Shown: one piece after another, positions 1 through 11,300 of the stretch
How the letters are laid out: every line of letters starts with the position of its first letter
Position numbering within the stretch: position 1 is the stretch's first letter
Assembly (NCBI RefSeq): GCF_037975245.1
Contig: NC_092576.1
Location: 33,520,611 to 33,584,610 of the forward strand
Reading direction: 5' to 3'
DNA length: 64,000 nucleotides
From: Apostichopus japonicus
Lineage: Eukaryota > Echinodermata > Holothuroidea > Aspidochirotida > Stichopodidae
The notes under the pieces: model-generated
Told to the model about the DNA's origin: nothing
Database searches by the model: none
The model's input: only the letters and a program-made list of their open reading frames with translations
Program-made: the position numbers and the translations under genes

Positions 1-3000
1 TCAACAACTTATGACGAATCATAGAAAGAATGAGAAGGCACATCGTCGTTGTACATACGGTTCGTGACACTCATTCGAGTGCGGTCAGGTAGGCTATATG
101 TATTTTATTACGCAGTGGTAAACTGTAGGCTATAGGCTAAATTTAGCTAATTGCATTTGCCAAACTAAGTAAATAGCTGAATCGGTAGGCCAGAATGTTA
201 GTACGATAGTAATCGAGTGAACGAGCTGACGAGTATTCAAGATAAAAAAGCACTGACAAAATACCATGACAAAAAAAAAACCGTCTTAAAATATTTTTTG
301 ACTCTGAAAGGGGGGGGGGGGGCAGTTTCTCCCACTGCTCCCCTGGCTACGTCCCTGAAAACAACACAGTACACAAAGTTAAGGGATACGCGACGTTACC
401 TTACAACACCGTATGTCAAACTCCTTCCCATATCAGTGGTATAACCCCTCCCCCCCAACCATATAAAAAAATCCTTACCCCCTATTTGCCCATCTTGCCA
501 AGGCTGTTGTCACTGCATATGTGAGGGGGGGGGGTATAATATGAAACGTTAGGATGATATAAATCCGCATCTCCGTTGAGGCATCAAATACATAATAAAT
601 CAGCTTTATCGTGAACTGGAAATGATAGTCTACAGCATGACATCATGATTGCACAAAGCATCAAAACGACCAGTGTCGTTGCGCAATAGAATGGTCCGTT
701 TGATTCATGGCTTAATAAATCCGGATTTTCTCGTAAAAAATCGGCGATAGACTAAAAAGAGAATCTCATATGCCTATCTTTACTATTCGCTGAATTTATT
801 CCTTCAAATTCCACTCTAAACCTCATAAAATGTGTGCCTGGAAGATCCTCCAAGGAACGTATAATGCAGGTGCGTCTTGGTCGGTAGCAAAGACTCAATT
901 TTGATGCATGTAAGGGTGTTATCATATTTCATAAAACTTTTTATACCATTGTGTAATTGTGTTAAAGTTGGTACTGTCAGAAAGACCATTTTCTAATTCA
1001 CGATATTTTCAAATCTTATACATTTACAATGAAGTATGTGCCCGTGACGTCAATTTTTGGAATGATAGTTTACTCAAATTTGGAAGTGTTCTGAGTGGTC
1101 CTTTTGATGCTTTTGTCAATTTAGCTCCATAAAAGCCCTTTTATTAATTTTAAACGGAATAAAATGGTAAATGACAAACATATACAGTAACTGGCACGTT
1201 CTTCTACATCATTGACCAGATCCGATGTCAAAATTCGGTATTTCATGGTAAATATGGCACTAACCCTAACCCTAGGGTTAACCCTAGGGTTAAACAAAAA
1301 TGTGTCAGAAATTACATACAAACTGATAAATCGACGGGATTTTTTTAGGGGCGGTTCCTTAATGAACAGTTGATATTATCTGAACATTTGGTCCGCCAAT
1401 TATCTAAATGAAGAAAATTATAAGGAATTTTGCTATTTTTTAGCGAGAGAAGTAGCGCTATCGCGCAATGGTCAAAGTTACAACTTTAGAGGGCGTCCCT
1501 GATGGTCCCTTTGGTGATTTTTCCTAGAATTCTCGCTAGGCTCGTCCACGGCATAAAAGTAGACAATTAAAGACATGATCCGAGTCATGAACAAGGCTTA
1601 AAAGATAACAAAATCTAGTTGAGGGCACTTAAAATGTTTCTTATTATTAATATGGACTTAACTACGTATCGCTGGTTGTAAAAGATAAGGAAGGCCGAAT
1701 TTGCGTAGTAATTATTTGAAATTAAATGCCCAGTCGCTTCATGCAAATTACTTGGTCCTTTAGGTGATGAGTATATCGTGCGTTTTCGCTACACGCCGTA
1801 ATTGGTCAATTTAAACTAACATGAAAACTTTTAAACAGATTGATACCATTCCGCTCGTATATAGGCACACAATGTAAAAAATCGTGAAGGTGTGTCTAGA
1901 TTTGGATTATTGTTTACAGAGGGACTGGATTTTGCTCAGTTAAGATTATTTCTTGGACTCATCAAGCTACCCAAAAAATCTCATCAAAAACATTTCAAAT
2001 GGGCAGAGTATCTAGTATGACCTCATTTTCATATCTGCATATGTAAAGTACTCAATTCAGTGGTGGAGCTATGGAAGGGGGTAATTAACTCTGCCCACCC
2101 TTTCCCCCAACCAAATCTGATACTTACCCCAACTATATAAAGCTAGGCTAATCATTTGCATTAGAAAAAAATCAACACAAATCATTTATATGAAAAGGCC
2201 TATTGACAAGTAAAAACTCATCGAAGAGGAACAACAACCCCTCCCCCAGGGACGTAGCCAAGGCATTATGATTTGGGTGGGGTGTAGTGGCTGAAAATCC
2301 AACTGGATGGGTTTTGAAGCCAGAAAATTCCGACTGCTGCCTTGTACCCCCACCCCTCCGCGCTACTCGTCAACGATACGGTCAGTGTCAGTCAGACACC
2401 CCCATCTTTTGCGACTGCACTTTTGTTCCGAACATTTTCGATATATATGAACCCACTGGCACTCATTTCACAATTTATTAGCCCCCCCCCCCACGCCCCA
2501 ACAAAAATTTCGGGCAATATGCTGATAATTTTTCGGGCATCTATTGAAAGAAAAATCATTTGCAATGTATTTGCAATGGTTAAACTTATATTATTATTAT
2601 AATTAATATTGTAACGACTTCCCCAATAATTCTAACCAATATACAACACGGAAAATCATTGTATGTTATTGGCATGCGATGTAATAACCGATGTATGCCT
2701 ATATGATATGCACATTAACATGTTGAACGCGCGCGAAAAAATGTGTTTATATTTATCGGACAAGTCGTTACAGCCCCCCTCTCCCCCCCCCCCCAAATCA
2801 AGTTGGGTAGTTCCAATAGGCATTTTTCAGAGTATTAAAAATCATACGCAGTTTTGTATGGTGGAGTATAAGGATCGCGAGATACAATTTGTGGCAAGGA
2901 AAGCGTGGTTAATTTGACTGATTAAAGGTCAATTTTGACCGAGATTTTTCAATTTTTAGGTCATTCACAATCACAGGAATGTATGAAAAGTCCTAGATAA

Positions 3001-4689
3001 ACTAGAGTGCGACAGTCGGAAATTCCGATTTTCGAACTATCGTCAGTTTTACCAAGTTTTTTTTGGGGGGGGGTGGGGGTGGGTGAGACACCCCCACCCC
3101 CTCTAGCGAAGTCCATGCCTCCCCCATATCATAATTATATATTTGCCCTGAAAATATTCCTTGCCGTAGTTGGGGCACCACCCCTATCTTGTTCTGGGTG
3201 AGAGTTAAGTGTTGCATATGTACCACAGTACATGTTGGTATTGATGCAAAGCATCTATTGGTGGGGTGTAATTTGATACACCAGGGGAGGATCCAGGGGG
3301 GTAGGGGTTTAAACCTCCCTTGAGTTTTCTGAATTTAAAAAAACACCTTCATTTGTACGCAGTGCCCTCCTATTTCACAGGATCCACACAGAGCCTGTAT
3401 AGATCTACTCAGGATCGAGTTGAAGATTGTAATTTGAGTGATTTTTCCCAGGGACACAACCTCCACTTAGACCTTTCCCCTACCATTCCAGTCATTTCAA
3501 TTTAGCTGAGAGTGAACACGAAAACTCCACTTAAAAGTGTTTCAAGGAATCGGTGGGGCCAGAGATCCTTTTCCTGTGCAGCCTCAAAATTAAGGAATTA
3601 CTTACGTCAATCAGTAATACTGGTCAACAGCCTTGGAACCTTCAAGATATATCTAAAAACTTACCTGTTCCAAATTCCATATATGTAATCTTTTTTCTGC
3701 AAAGCACCATGAGCTACTTCGGGCGGATACCGGCGCTATACAAAGTGTCCATTATTATTATTAAATATTTTAGGGTTGCCCAGTGTCCTTGCAATTATGA
3801 CTGTCAGGGTCTCTGCAGAGGCACTGATGCTCCCATTTTGGCTGCTATTGGGTTGCCATTTTGTAAAATTTGCTAGCGCTCCACGCCAACCAATGGTGGC
3901 GCTTCGCTTTATAGTTACTGCTGTCATTTTAATTTTGCTGAGTGTACATGCACGGAAACCCGACTTATCTACACGGCTAGGTGGTTTTATTTCTGCTGGT
4001 GTTATAAGCTGGCCTGCCTTTTTGCAAAATAGTTCCCGGCAACAAATGGTGGGGTCCTGCTTTGATGTGCAACTGTCTGCAACATCATAACCTATTGTTT
4101 TCTACTGCCCACTCCTGCACAGATGCAAGAAATCGTTTAGCAAGTAACACCAGTTTTATTACCCCCCCCCCCACAAAGTCGTGAATCCCTTTAGGGCCCA
4201 CCCAGACACACCCACACTCTGTTGGAAAAAATCTATTCAGTTGGTAGTTTGGAGTTTCTTCACCCCTAATCATCTGATCCTAGCTACGTCCCTGATTGGT
4301 TGTCCACAGATGATTGTGCAATATTATGGGTAGGTTTTGAAGTAAATTAAACAAGAAATGTGAATTTTAATATTCTGAACATATAATGGGCTTAAAACCT
4401 TGAAAAGTGGAACTGATGGGTATTGTAGGCCGCGACGTAGAATAACCTACAAAAGCAATGATCCACGGGAGACGAGATGACGTCAAACATGATGTGGGAC
4501 GGGTGATAATCTTCAAAAGGTTATGGATGAAAACAAATATTGAGAAATACTTGGTTCTCAGGCCAAAGTGTACATCTGGTTGGTCATCTCATGCTCTGGA
4601 AGTGCCATTTCCGGTAATCTGGGGGGTATCAAAACCCAAAAATTTCTTGTACGCTCCGCACCAACCAAAGGTAGCGCTCCGCTTAGATA
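1..4689. other. Intergenic DNA with dispersed repeats, no gene seen
   Basis: No open frame here looks coding: the open stretches are short and overlap poly-C or poly-G runs (for example near 311-322, 2481-2492, 2785-2794, 3065-3075, 4161-4172). The phrase 'ctacgtccct' or its complement occurs at about 345, 2250 and 4285, each beside such a run, which suggests several copies of one dispersed repeat family. A second shared block, 'gcgctccacgccaaccaa' near 3874, recurs in altered form near 4650. I assign no function. Confidence 0.6.
1261..1294. repeat. Short palindromic telomere-like motif
   Basis: The stretch consists of CCCTAA units followed by TTAGGG units in alternating orientation, giving a short palindrome built from the animal telomere hexamer. 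It is only about 34 bp. It may be a relic of break repair or simply a chance palindrome within the dispersed repeats; it is far too short to be a telomere. Confidence 0.5.
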
Positions 4690-5790
4690 GTAATTTGTGC
4701 CGGGACAACTACCCCCGGATATACACCCCAAGGCCAAAAAACCCCTAGGATAAGTACCCCTGAGACAATAACCACCAGGACAATTACCATCGAGGACTTT
4801 TACCCCCACCCCCCGGCAATAACCTCTGGGAAAACTCCACATGCGCAAATACACCGGCACAGATACCTCACCCAGGTTACTACTCCAACTATACCAGAAT
4901 GCACCCAAGTACCCCCCCCCCCCCCCTCGAGCCTGTGAACAAAGCACACCTTTAGCTGGTGAGCCCCGTAGTACGAAAGCCCATTAGGGCCATGAAAGCA
5001 ATTTTCTTAATCTGATATATGATTATTTTTCTGATGTAACCAAATTTCATAGTGCAATATAAAGCACTATACAAAAACTTACATTACATAACAAATCATC
5101 AAGTAACATTTCTCAGACGAAAACTTAAAAATGGTAAGTCGCAATAAGCCAGAATTGTTCGGAGATTAATTATACAGAATAGTGTCACTATAACTAATAG
5201 TAAATTAATAGTTACTACCATCAGTGACTAATTCCCGACCCCCCCCCCTCCTCACGCTTCTCAACTGCCGTCCCAACCTATCTTGCCCCGGGCCTCGGTC
5301 CATTGACAAACACTATCAAGGAGTTTTGGGAGCTTATATACGAAAAGGTCGAATCTTTTTAAAAAGTCAAAAAGTTAAAAGTGCCAGGGAACACGACGAC
5401 CCTAGTGGTGCCTGTTTAACCGGCACCCTGACCCAATTGTAAATATCCTCTCGCAGTTGCCCGAGGGACCAGGGTATATCTTTAGGCCCCCGGGAAACTA
5501 AACTCGAAAAAAATACCTGCATATCTGTCGCTGCATCCGTCCCCTATAGTTAACGGCATGTGTCCAGAGGGATACTCGTCCTGCGGTGTTTATCCGGGGG
5601 TAATTGTCTAGGGGGTATTCGTCCGATGAGGTAGTTGTCCAGGTGTGTAGTTTTCAGGGGGGTTTTTGTCCTCTGGGGTAATTGTCTGGTGGGTATCTGT
5701 CGGGGTGGTAGTTATCCTGGAGGAATTCTCCGGGGGGTAAATGTCCAGTGGGTAATTGTCTAGGGGGTATTTGTCCCGTCATGCTGGAAC
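4690..5790. mobile_element. Foldback-like element with inverted minisatellite arms
   Basis: The left arm (about 4690-4915) is a run of degenerate units of the form 'ccnggacaattacccc'. The right arm (about 5545-5785) is a run of units of the form 'gggggtaattgtcta', the reverse complement of the left-arm unit. Units are 14-18 bp and there are about a dozen per arm. The 630-bp centre contains nothing recognisable. Two minisatellites with complementary units facing each other suggest a foldback-type non-autonomous element. No target-site duplication was identified, so the outer ends are approximate. Confidence 0.5.
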
Positions 5791-6904
5791 CTAGTGAGGG
5801 TGCTACAATGAGAAGCATGGGAGCCCATATAGTTCCTCAAACTTACATTGGGCATGCAAAATTTTGTCTCTGATGTGCATATGAAGCCAGTTTTTTTCTC
5901 TAAGTACTAAATTAATTAACATTTTATTTGACAAGCTAGAGATATGACCATTACTTGATAACTATTCATGGTAATCAATATCTGGCTTCATGCATTAATG
6001 GCAAATTTTTCAACAGAGGTTCTCTGAAAATTTGAACTGAATAGCTTAAACTGTTGCTCAGTTATGGAAATTCTGCTATAAATACAACAACATAGTTAAA
6101 GCTGAGGAAAAACAAAGAAATACTTAAGCAGCACTGTGAAATTATATGTGCAGAACAAAATGACTCCAACATAAGACTAAAGACCTTATTTCTTTCTTCT
6201 TTTCTATTTATTTCAATAATTTACAATTCAAATTCATTAATCTGTACAAATTTAAATTCATAAAAACTATTAGAATTAAATTAAATGCATCATTATTGAA
6301 ATAATTAGTAAACAAAAAACAACACAGAACCCTGAGCACAGACACCCTGAGAACTACATAGAAATACACATTAAGATCCACATACATAATAAAACAGACA
6401 ATCATTGCTCTAAATCAAATAACCCCCTTCCCCCTACAATTGGCACATAACATAACAAAAATTACCCCTAATTAAAAGGTTAATTATCCAATTAAAGACA
6501 AAAAAACACAAATCTCTATGACTTGGAGTGTAATGTAGTTGGAAGTTTCTACCGCACATGACAGTATGGATACAGCTTACATGCCTGTATGCATACTGCC
6601 ATGTGCCGTTATAGCGAATTAACAAGCAAAGAGGCAGTGAGGTAGCAGTTGGATAATACAGCTTAACTCATTGACAAACTATTGACAAACTATTGACAAA
6701 GTTATGATGGCTGACAGTGGCTACACATCTCAGTAAAGTATATTCCCTTCCTGTCTTCTCTTGCTTTAATTTTGTCCAATGTTGGTTTAACTATCAATCA
6801 ACTATTCAGTAAGAGGGTAGGTGAACCCACATAGGACAAAGAGAGAGACAAGGAATACACATCACTGGGATCTGTAAATTAAGAAGAAAAAGGAAAAAGA
6901 AAGA
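5791..6904. other. AT-rich intergenic DNA
   Basis: No recognisable gene. The sequence is AT-rich, with scattered short direct repeats such as 'attgacaaactattgacaaa' near 6670. I see nothing that can be annotated with support. Confidence 0.5.
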
Positions 6905-7910
6905 AAAAATCTAAACTACTGGCAGGGAGGTGATCTCCACGGCAACAAGACGGTGTATTTACAAGCCATGTTAGTTTTAGCTTTGTACATGCAGGGACAG
7001 GGAGAAGCTACTGTATTTATGTCAGCAAAGTAATGTAATGAGAAAACAGTACAATGGTAGCAGGTACAGTACAATGACAAGACAAACACTTTAATTAAAA
7101 TAGAAAAAGAAGGAAATAAAAAATCTAAACTACTGGTAGGGAGGTGATCTCCACGGCAACAAGACGGTGTATTTACAAGCCGTGTTAGGTTTAGCTTTGT
7201 ACATGCAGGGGACAGGGGGAAGCTTTTGTATTTACAGCAAAGCAATGTAAAGAGAAAACAGTACAATGGAAGGTACAATGACAAGACAAACAGTTCAATT
7301 AAAAGAAAAAAAGAAAGAAAGAAAAAATCTAAACTACTGGTAGGGAGGTGATCTCCACGGCAACAAGATAGTGTATTTACAAGCCGTGTTAGTTTTAGCT
7401 TTGTACATGCAGGGGACAGGGGGAAGCTTTTGTATTTACAGCAAAGCAATGTAAAGAGAAAACAGTACAATGGAAGGTACAATGACAAGACAAACAGTTC
7501 AATTAAAAGAGAAAAAAGAAAGAAAGAAAAAATCTAAACTACTGGTAGGGAGGTGATCTCCACGGCAACAAGACGGTGTATTTACAAGCTGTGTTAGGTT
7601 TAGCTTTGTACATGCAGGGGACAGGGGGAAGCTTTTGTATTTACAGCAAAGCAATGTAAAGAGAAAACAGTACAATGGAAGGTACAATGACAAGACAAAC
7701 AGTTCAATTAAAAGAAAAAAAGAAAGAAAGAAAAAATCTAAACTACTGGTAGGGAGGTGATCTCCACGGCAACAAGATAGTGTATTTACAAGCCGTGTTA
7801 GTTTTAGCTTTGTACACGCAGGGGACAGGGGGAAGCTTTTGTATTTACAGCAAAGCAATGGAAGGTACAATGACAAGACAAACACTTCAATTAAAACAAA
7901 GAAGCTATTG
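6905..7910. repeat. Tandem repeat, 204-214 bp unit, five copies
   Basis: The anchor word 'ctaaactactgg' occurs at 6911, 7125, 7329, 7534 and 7738, so periods are 214, 204, 205 and 204 bp. Copies 2 to 5 are near-identical. Copy 1 is more diverged and the last copy is internally shortened after 'cagcaaagcaatgg'. Each unit carries an A-rich 'agaaagaaagaaaa' segment, a GC-richer core 'gaggtgatctccacggcaac' and a T/A tail. Minus-strand frames stay open across several copies because the common period, 204, is divisible by three. The repeated translation is low-complexity and hydrophobic, so I read this as a satellite-like array rather than a gene. Confidence 0.9.
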
Positions 7911-7960
7911 TATTTACAGCAACAAGTCAAATCAGAAAAAAAAGGTGCAAGACCATGAGA

Positions 7961-8160
7961 AGACAAGGACTAGACAATACCAGGACAAAGACTAGACAAT
8001 ACCAGGACAAGGACTAGACAATACCAGGACAAAGACTAGACTATAACAGAACAAAGACTACACAATCCAGGACAAGGACTGGACAATACCAGGACAAAGA
8101 CTAGACAATACCAGGACAAGGACTAGACAATACCAGGACAAAGACTAGACAATACCAGGA
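7961..8160. repeat. 22-bp minisatellite
   Basis: About nine units of 'gacaaggactagacaatacc' plus 'ag' run head to tail with a strict 22-bp period (starts at 7962, 7984, 8006 and so on). Units alternate between 'gacaagg' and 'gacaaag', which suggests a 44-bp higher-order unit. The array begins shortly after the 204-bp tandem repeat ends. Confidence 0.9.
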
Positions 8161-8335
8161 TTGAACGATAACAGGGCGATACCAGTTTGCACAGACAATA
8201 CCAGCAGACAAGACAAGACAAGCACTGGAAAATACCAGAACAAGACCTTTGTGTTGATATTGTCCAGTCCTTGTATTGTCCTGGTATAATCTATGCAAAC
8301 TGGTATTGTCTAGTCTGAACAACAATACAAACACA
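8161..8335. repeat. Inverted partner of the 22-bp minisatellite
   Basis: After a degenerate stretch (8161-8240) the complementary words 'ttgtccagtccttg' and 'tattgtcctggtat' appear from 8258 to about 8325. The word 'accagtttgcacagacaa' near 8180 is mirrored by 'tgcaaactggtattg' near 8295. The end of the minisatellite could therefore fold back on itself. Confidence 0.7.
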
Positions 8336-9754
8336 TATATTGCACATTATTTAGTACTGGCACAATAGACATCCTATTTGAAAGTAGCCATTGACATTTG
8401 AAAAACATTTTGAATAAAATTTGTAAAAAATAACAATTGTAATGTAAATGTAAAGTACATAAATCACTTAACAATGCACCATAAATCCAGTTTAAAAAAA
8501 AGAAGGTATCGTGAACAATAGCCCATGAAGATAACTCAAGAGCTAATATAGGCTGTGCGGCACTATAAGAGAAATCAACATGGGCCTAACAGTGGTTCAC
8601 AGCAGCTTAGGAACTACTGACGGGTGGGGGGCCGCTGGCCCCCTCACACCAGAAACGCACATAAGCGGTGCGGTGGGAGGTGTGCACTATACATGACCTA
8701 AACTGAAAGCATCCAGAGATTCAGAACAGTTCGGGCATCCAGATGGCAGATAAACACCTCTCAGTCAAGGATTGGGTGATCAGTGCCTATAAAATACACC
8801 ACCCACTCCCCATTAGTGACGGAGGCTAGACTAATAAGATATAAAATGTACAGCTGATATATGTGACAGTAGTCACAATGGACATGAAAGTTTCTGGAAC
8901 TGTACAAAAGATTTATGACAATGGCCCAATGGGCACTATGGTCCATTGATGAAGGACTCAAATGTGTTGTATATGTCATCACCCAATATTATCATCATAC
9001 CAACTTCAGTTGATACAATATGACACTGTCTCTACTGAATATTCATAGTATCACACATGGTCAGGTACCATTCAGTAATTCTTATACTAAAGTAAATGAT
9101 AATACAAGAGCCCAATGGCATTATCAAAATTTGGTCCAGAAAACTGTTGGTTCACAAGATTTGGACCAAGAAAAAGTAAAAAAAGTCATAAAATCGTACA
9201 AAGTATTTTAATAAAATAACTTTTAACTTAATAAAATAACTTGATCAAATCTAATCGAATAAGACTTTTCAGGTATGTGAGGATATGACGTCACAGCTAG
9301 TCTGATTTCAGCAGTTTCTACACAATCAGATAGAACTTTAATCTACACAATCAGATAGAAACTCCTAAGCGGAAAATGAATTGGAATACTTTCTTCACTA
9401 TTGGGTTCTTTTATTGTCCTCTTTCGTATAAGATAAACATTGTGACACCTGAACTAATCCTATAAGTATAACTGACATGAGTTCTGGGATTGCTTTGAAT
9501 AGCTATTAGCAGATTAACCCTGCAACTCAAACCATTGCATAAATTCTACTCGAAGGGCCACTTATTATAGATTGTTAAAACCAACAGCTACCAGTCTAGG
9601 TTGCATTTCGTTACTGTTACTCTATTGACAAATGACCTGTAATTGATCATGTTTACTTTTAATATTTTATTGGTACAAAGTATCAAAACCCTAATAAACA
9701 CCAAAGGACGACTGGCACCTAAAAATGGACAACCGGGACCTGTGATCCCTATTA
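8336..9754. other. Intergenic DNA, nothing recognised
   Basis: Unassigned sequence with a short G-rich patch near 8620-8650 and a direct repeat of 'ctacacaatcagatagaa' near 9318 and 9342. Open frames are short and unconvincing. Confidence 0.5.
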
Positions 9755-10135
9755 CCAACTTTTGCACTTATAAAGTACACATATTTCTATCGGGTCCTCT
9801 GGGACCAAGTTTCTCCTGTACGGAAGCAGATATGGACCTGAGAGTTGCAGATTTGGGATCCTGGGCATCGATATTCCCATGTGACGTCATTTTGACGAAA
9901 TCCATTTTTTTGGCAATTTTGGCAAAAACTGCAAGGGGTACACCCCTTATGGTTTTTTTGGGTGAAAAAAAAATTGTTGTCACTAAGATGGGCAGTGTGT
10001 ATCTTTTCTAGTTGTTCTTGACAAGCTGATTACAAATCTGAAGTTTATTTTGGGATTGGGTGTTGTGTGGGGGGCGTAGGGGCTAAAAACCTAGGGAGGG
10101 GTGCACAGGCCCAAGTGGGTGTCCCCAAAAACAAA
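9755..10135. repeat. Direct repeat copy 1 (1,071-bp offset)
   Basis: From 'ccaacttttgcac' at 9755 to the G-rich block near 10130, this segment matches 10826-11205 in order and orientation. Shared words include 'ctatcgggtcctctgggacc', 'gcagatttgggatcctggg' and 'tgacgaaatccatttttt'. Differences are scattered substitutions and small indels. The offset between copies is 1,071 bp. No coding signal is shared between the two copies. Confidence 0.85.
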
Positions 10136-10825
10136 CAAGGTAAGGGGCTATGCAGAGAGGAGTTGCACATTAGGGTTAGGGGAAACCATGCCTACAGTTT
10201 CAAGACATAGTTGACGCTTCACAAGCGCCCTGCAAGAGCTAGGCCCCTTCATAGGGGACAAATCATGTGGACATGTGGTAAAAAGCTGACATTTAGGAGA
10301 CAAGTAGCCTCGGACTTGAAATTGGCAGTGCACTTACCTACGTGTGTCTGCCACTCACTACTGATAACTTGGCCTGATTTACGTTCGGGTAAAAAAAACT
10401 AATCAAATGTTGACGTAGGCGTCCTTGTATAGGGTACAGTAGCTACTACCGGTGAAAAACGACTATTTTTGAGGGGGCATCCAAAACATATAGACTATAC
10501 CCCTTCCCAATAATTAATGCTACCGTATGAGTTATCTACACATCCCTAGGACTCTTGTCTCCCACATAACAAAAAATTAGCCCTTTCACATACCCTCAGT
10601 GGAAAGGACGGGGTACCAAAAAGAGGTACTTTTTAAAACTTTTCAAGACAAAAACACCTATTTTTGGCACAGATAGAAATCATATAGACAAAAGGCCTTT
10701 TCCGGTCAGATAATTACACAAAATTGGTGTATGACAATGACGAGGGTTCTCCTACTCCACATCAAAATTTGATGTCGATGGGTACTTCAGAGAGGACAGG
10801 AGGGGGGTTGACAAGAGGGAGTTTT

Positions 10826-11300
10826 CCAACTTTTGCACGTATGAAGAGCCCATATTTTCTATCGGGTCCTCTGGGACCACGTATCATCTGAACGGAAGCA
10901 GATATGGACCTCAGAGTTGCAGATTTGGGATCCTGGGCATGGATAACCTCATGTGACTTCATTTTGACGAAATCCATTTTTTGGGCAATTTTGACAAAAA
11001 CTGCAAGGGGTACCCCTTGCGGTTTTTTTGGGTGAAAATATTTTTGGTCGAAAGGCGGGCAATGTGTATCTTTTCTGGTAGTTCTCGACATGCTGATCAC
11101 GAATCTGAAGTTTATTTTGGAATTGGGTGTTGTGTGGGGGCTTTAGTGGCAAAAAACCACTGGGAGGGGGCGGGGACCCGAAATTTGGTGTTTCCAGAAT
11201 GAACAAATAACATCTCATCTGGTGCTTCTTGAGGCGCTGAATATGAATCTGAGATTATTTTGGAGGTTCAGAGGCATGAGGAGTGGTGGGGGCATTTAAT
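10826..11300. repeat. Direct repeat copy 2 plus a degenerate third partial copy
   Basis: Bases 10826-11205 are the second copy of the repeat at 9755-10135. From about 11230 to 11300 the phrase 'gaatatgaatctgagattat' followed by 'tttggaggttcagag' looks like a third, truncated copy of the 'gaatctgaagtttattttgg' part. The 690 bp between copies 1 and 2 may be the rest of a 1.07-kb tandem unit, but I do not see a second copy of it. Confidence 0.75.

Noticed and set aside
1261-1294. Interstitial telomere
   Set aside because: Only a few hexamers in alternating orientation; not a telomere array.
4558-4947. Minus-strand open frame of 129 codons, Gly/Tyr/Cys-rich
   Set aside because: It lies over the left minisatellite arm of the foldback-like element; the Gly-rich repeats come from the DNA repeat.
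6916-7966. Minus-strand open frames of 190 and 155 codons
   Set aside because: They follow a tandem repeat whose period is mostly divisible by three. Low-complexity hydrophobic translation with no family; kept only as a low-interest finding.
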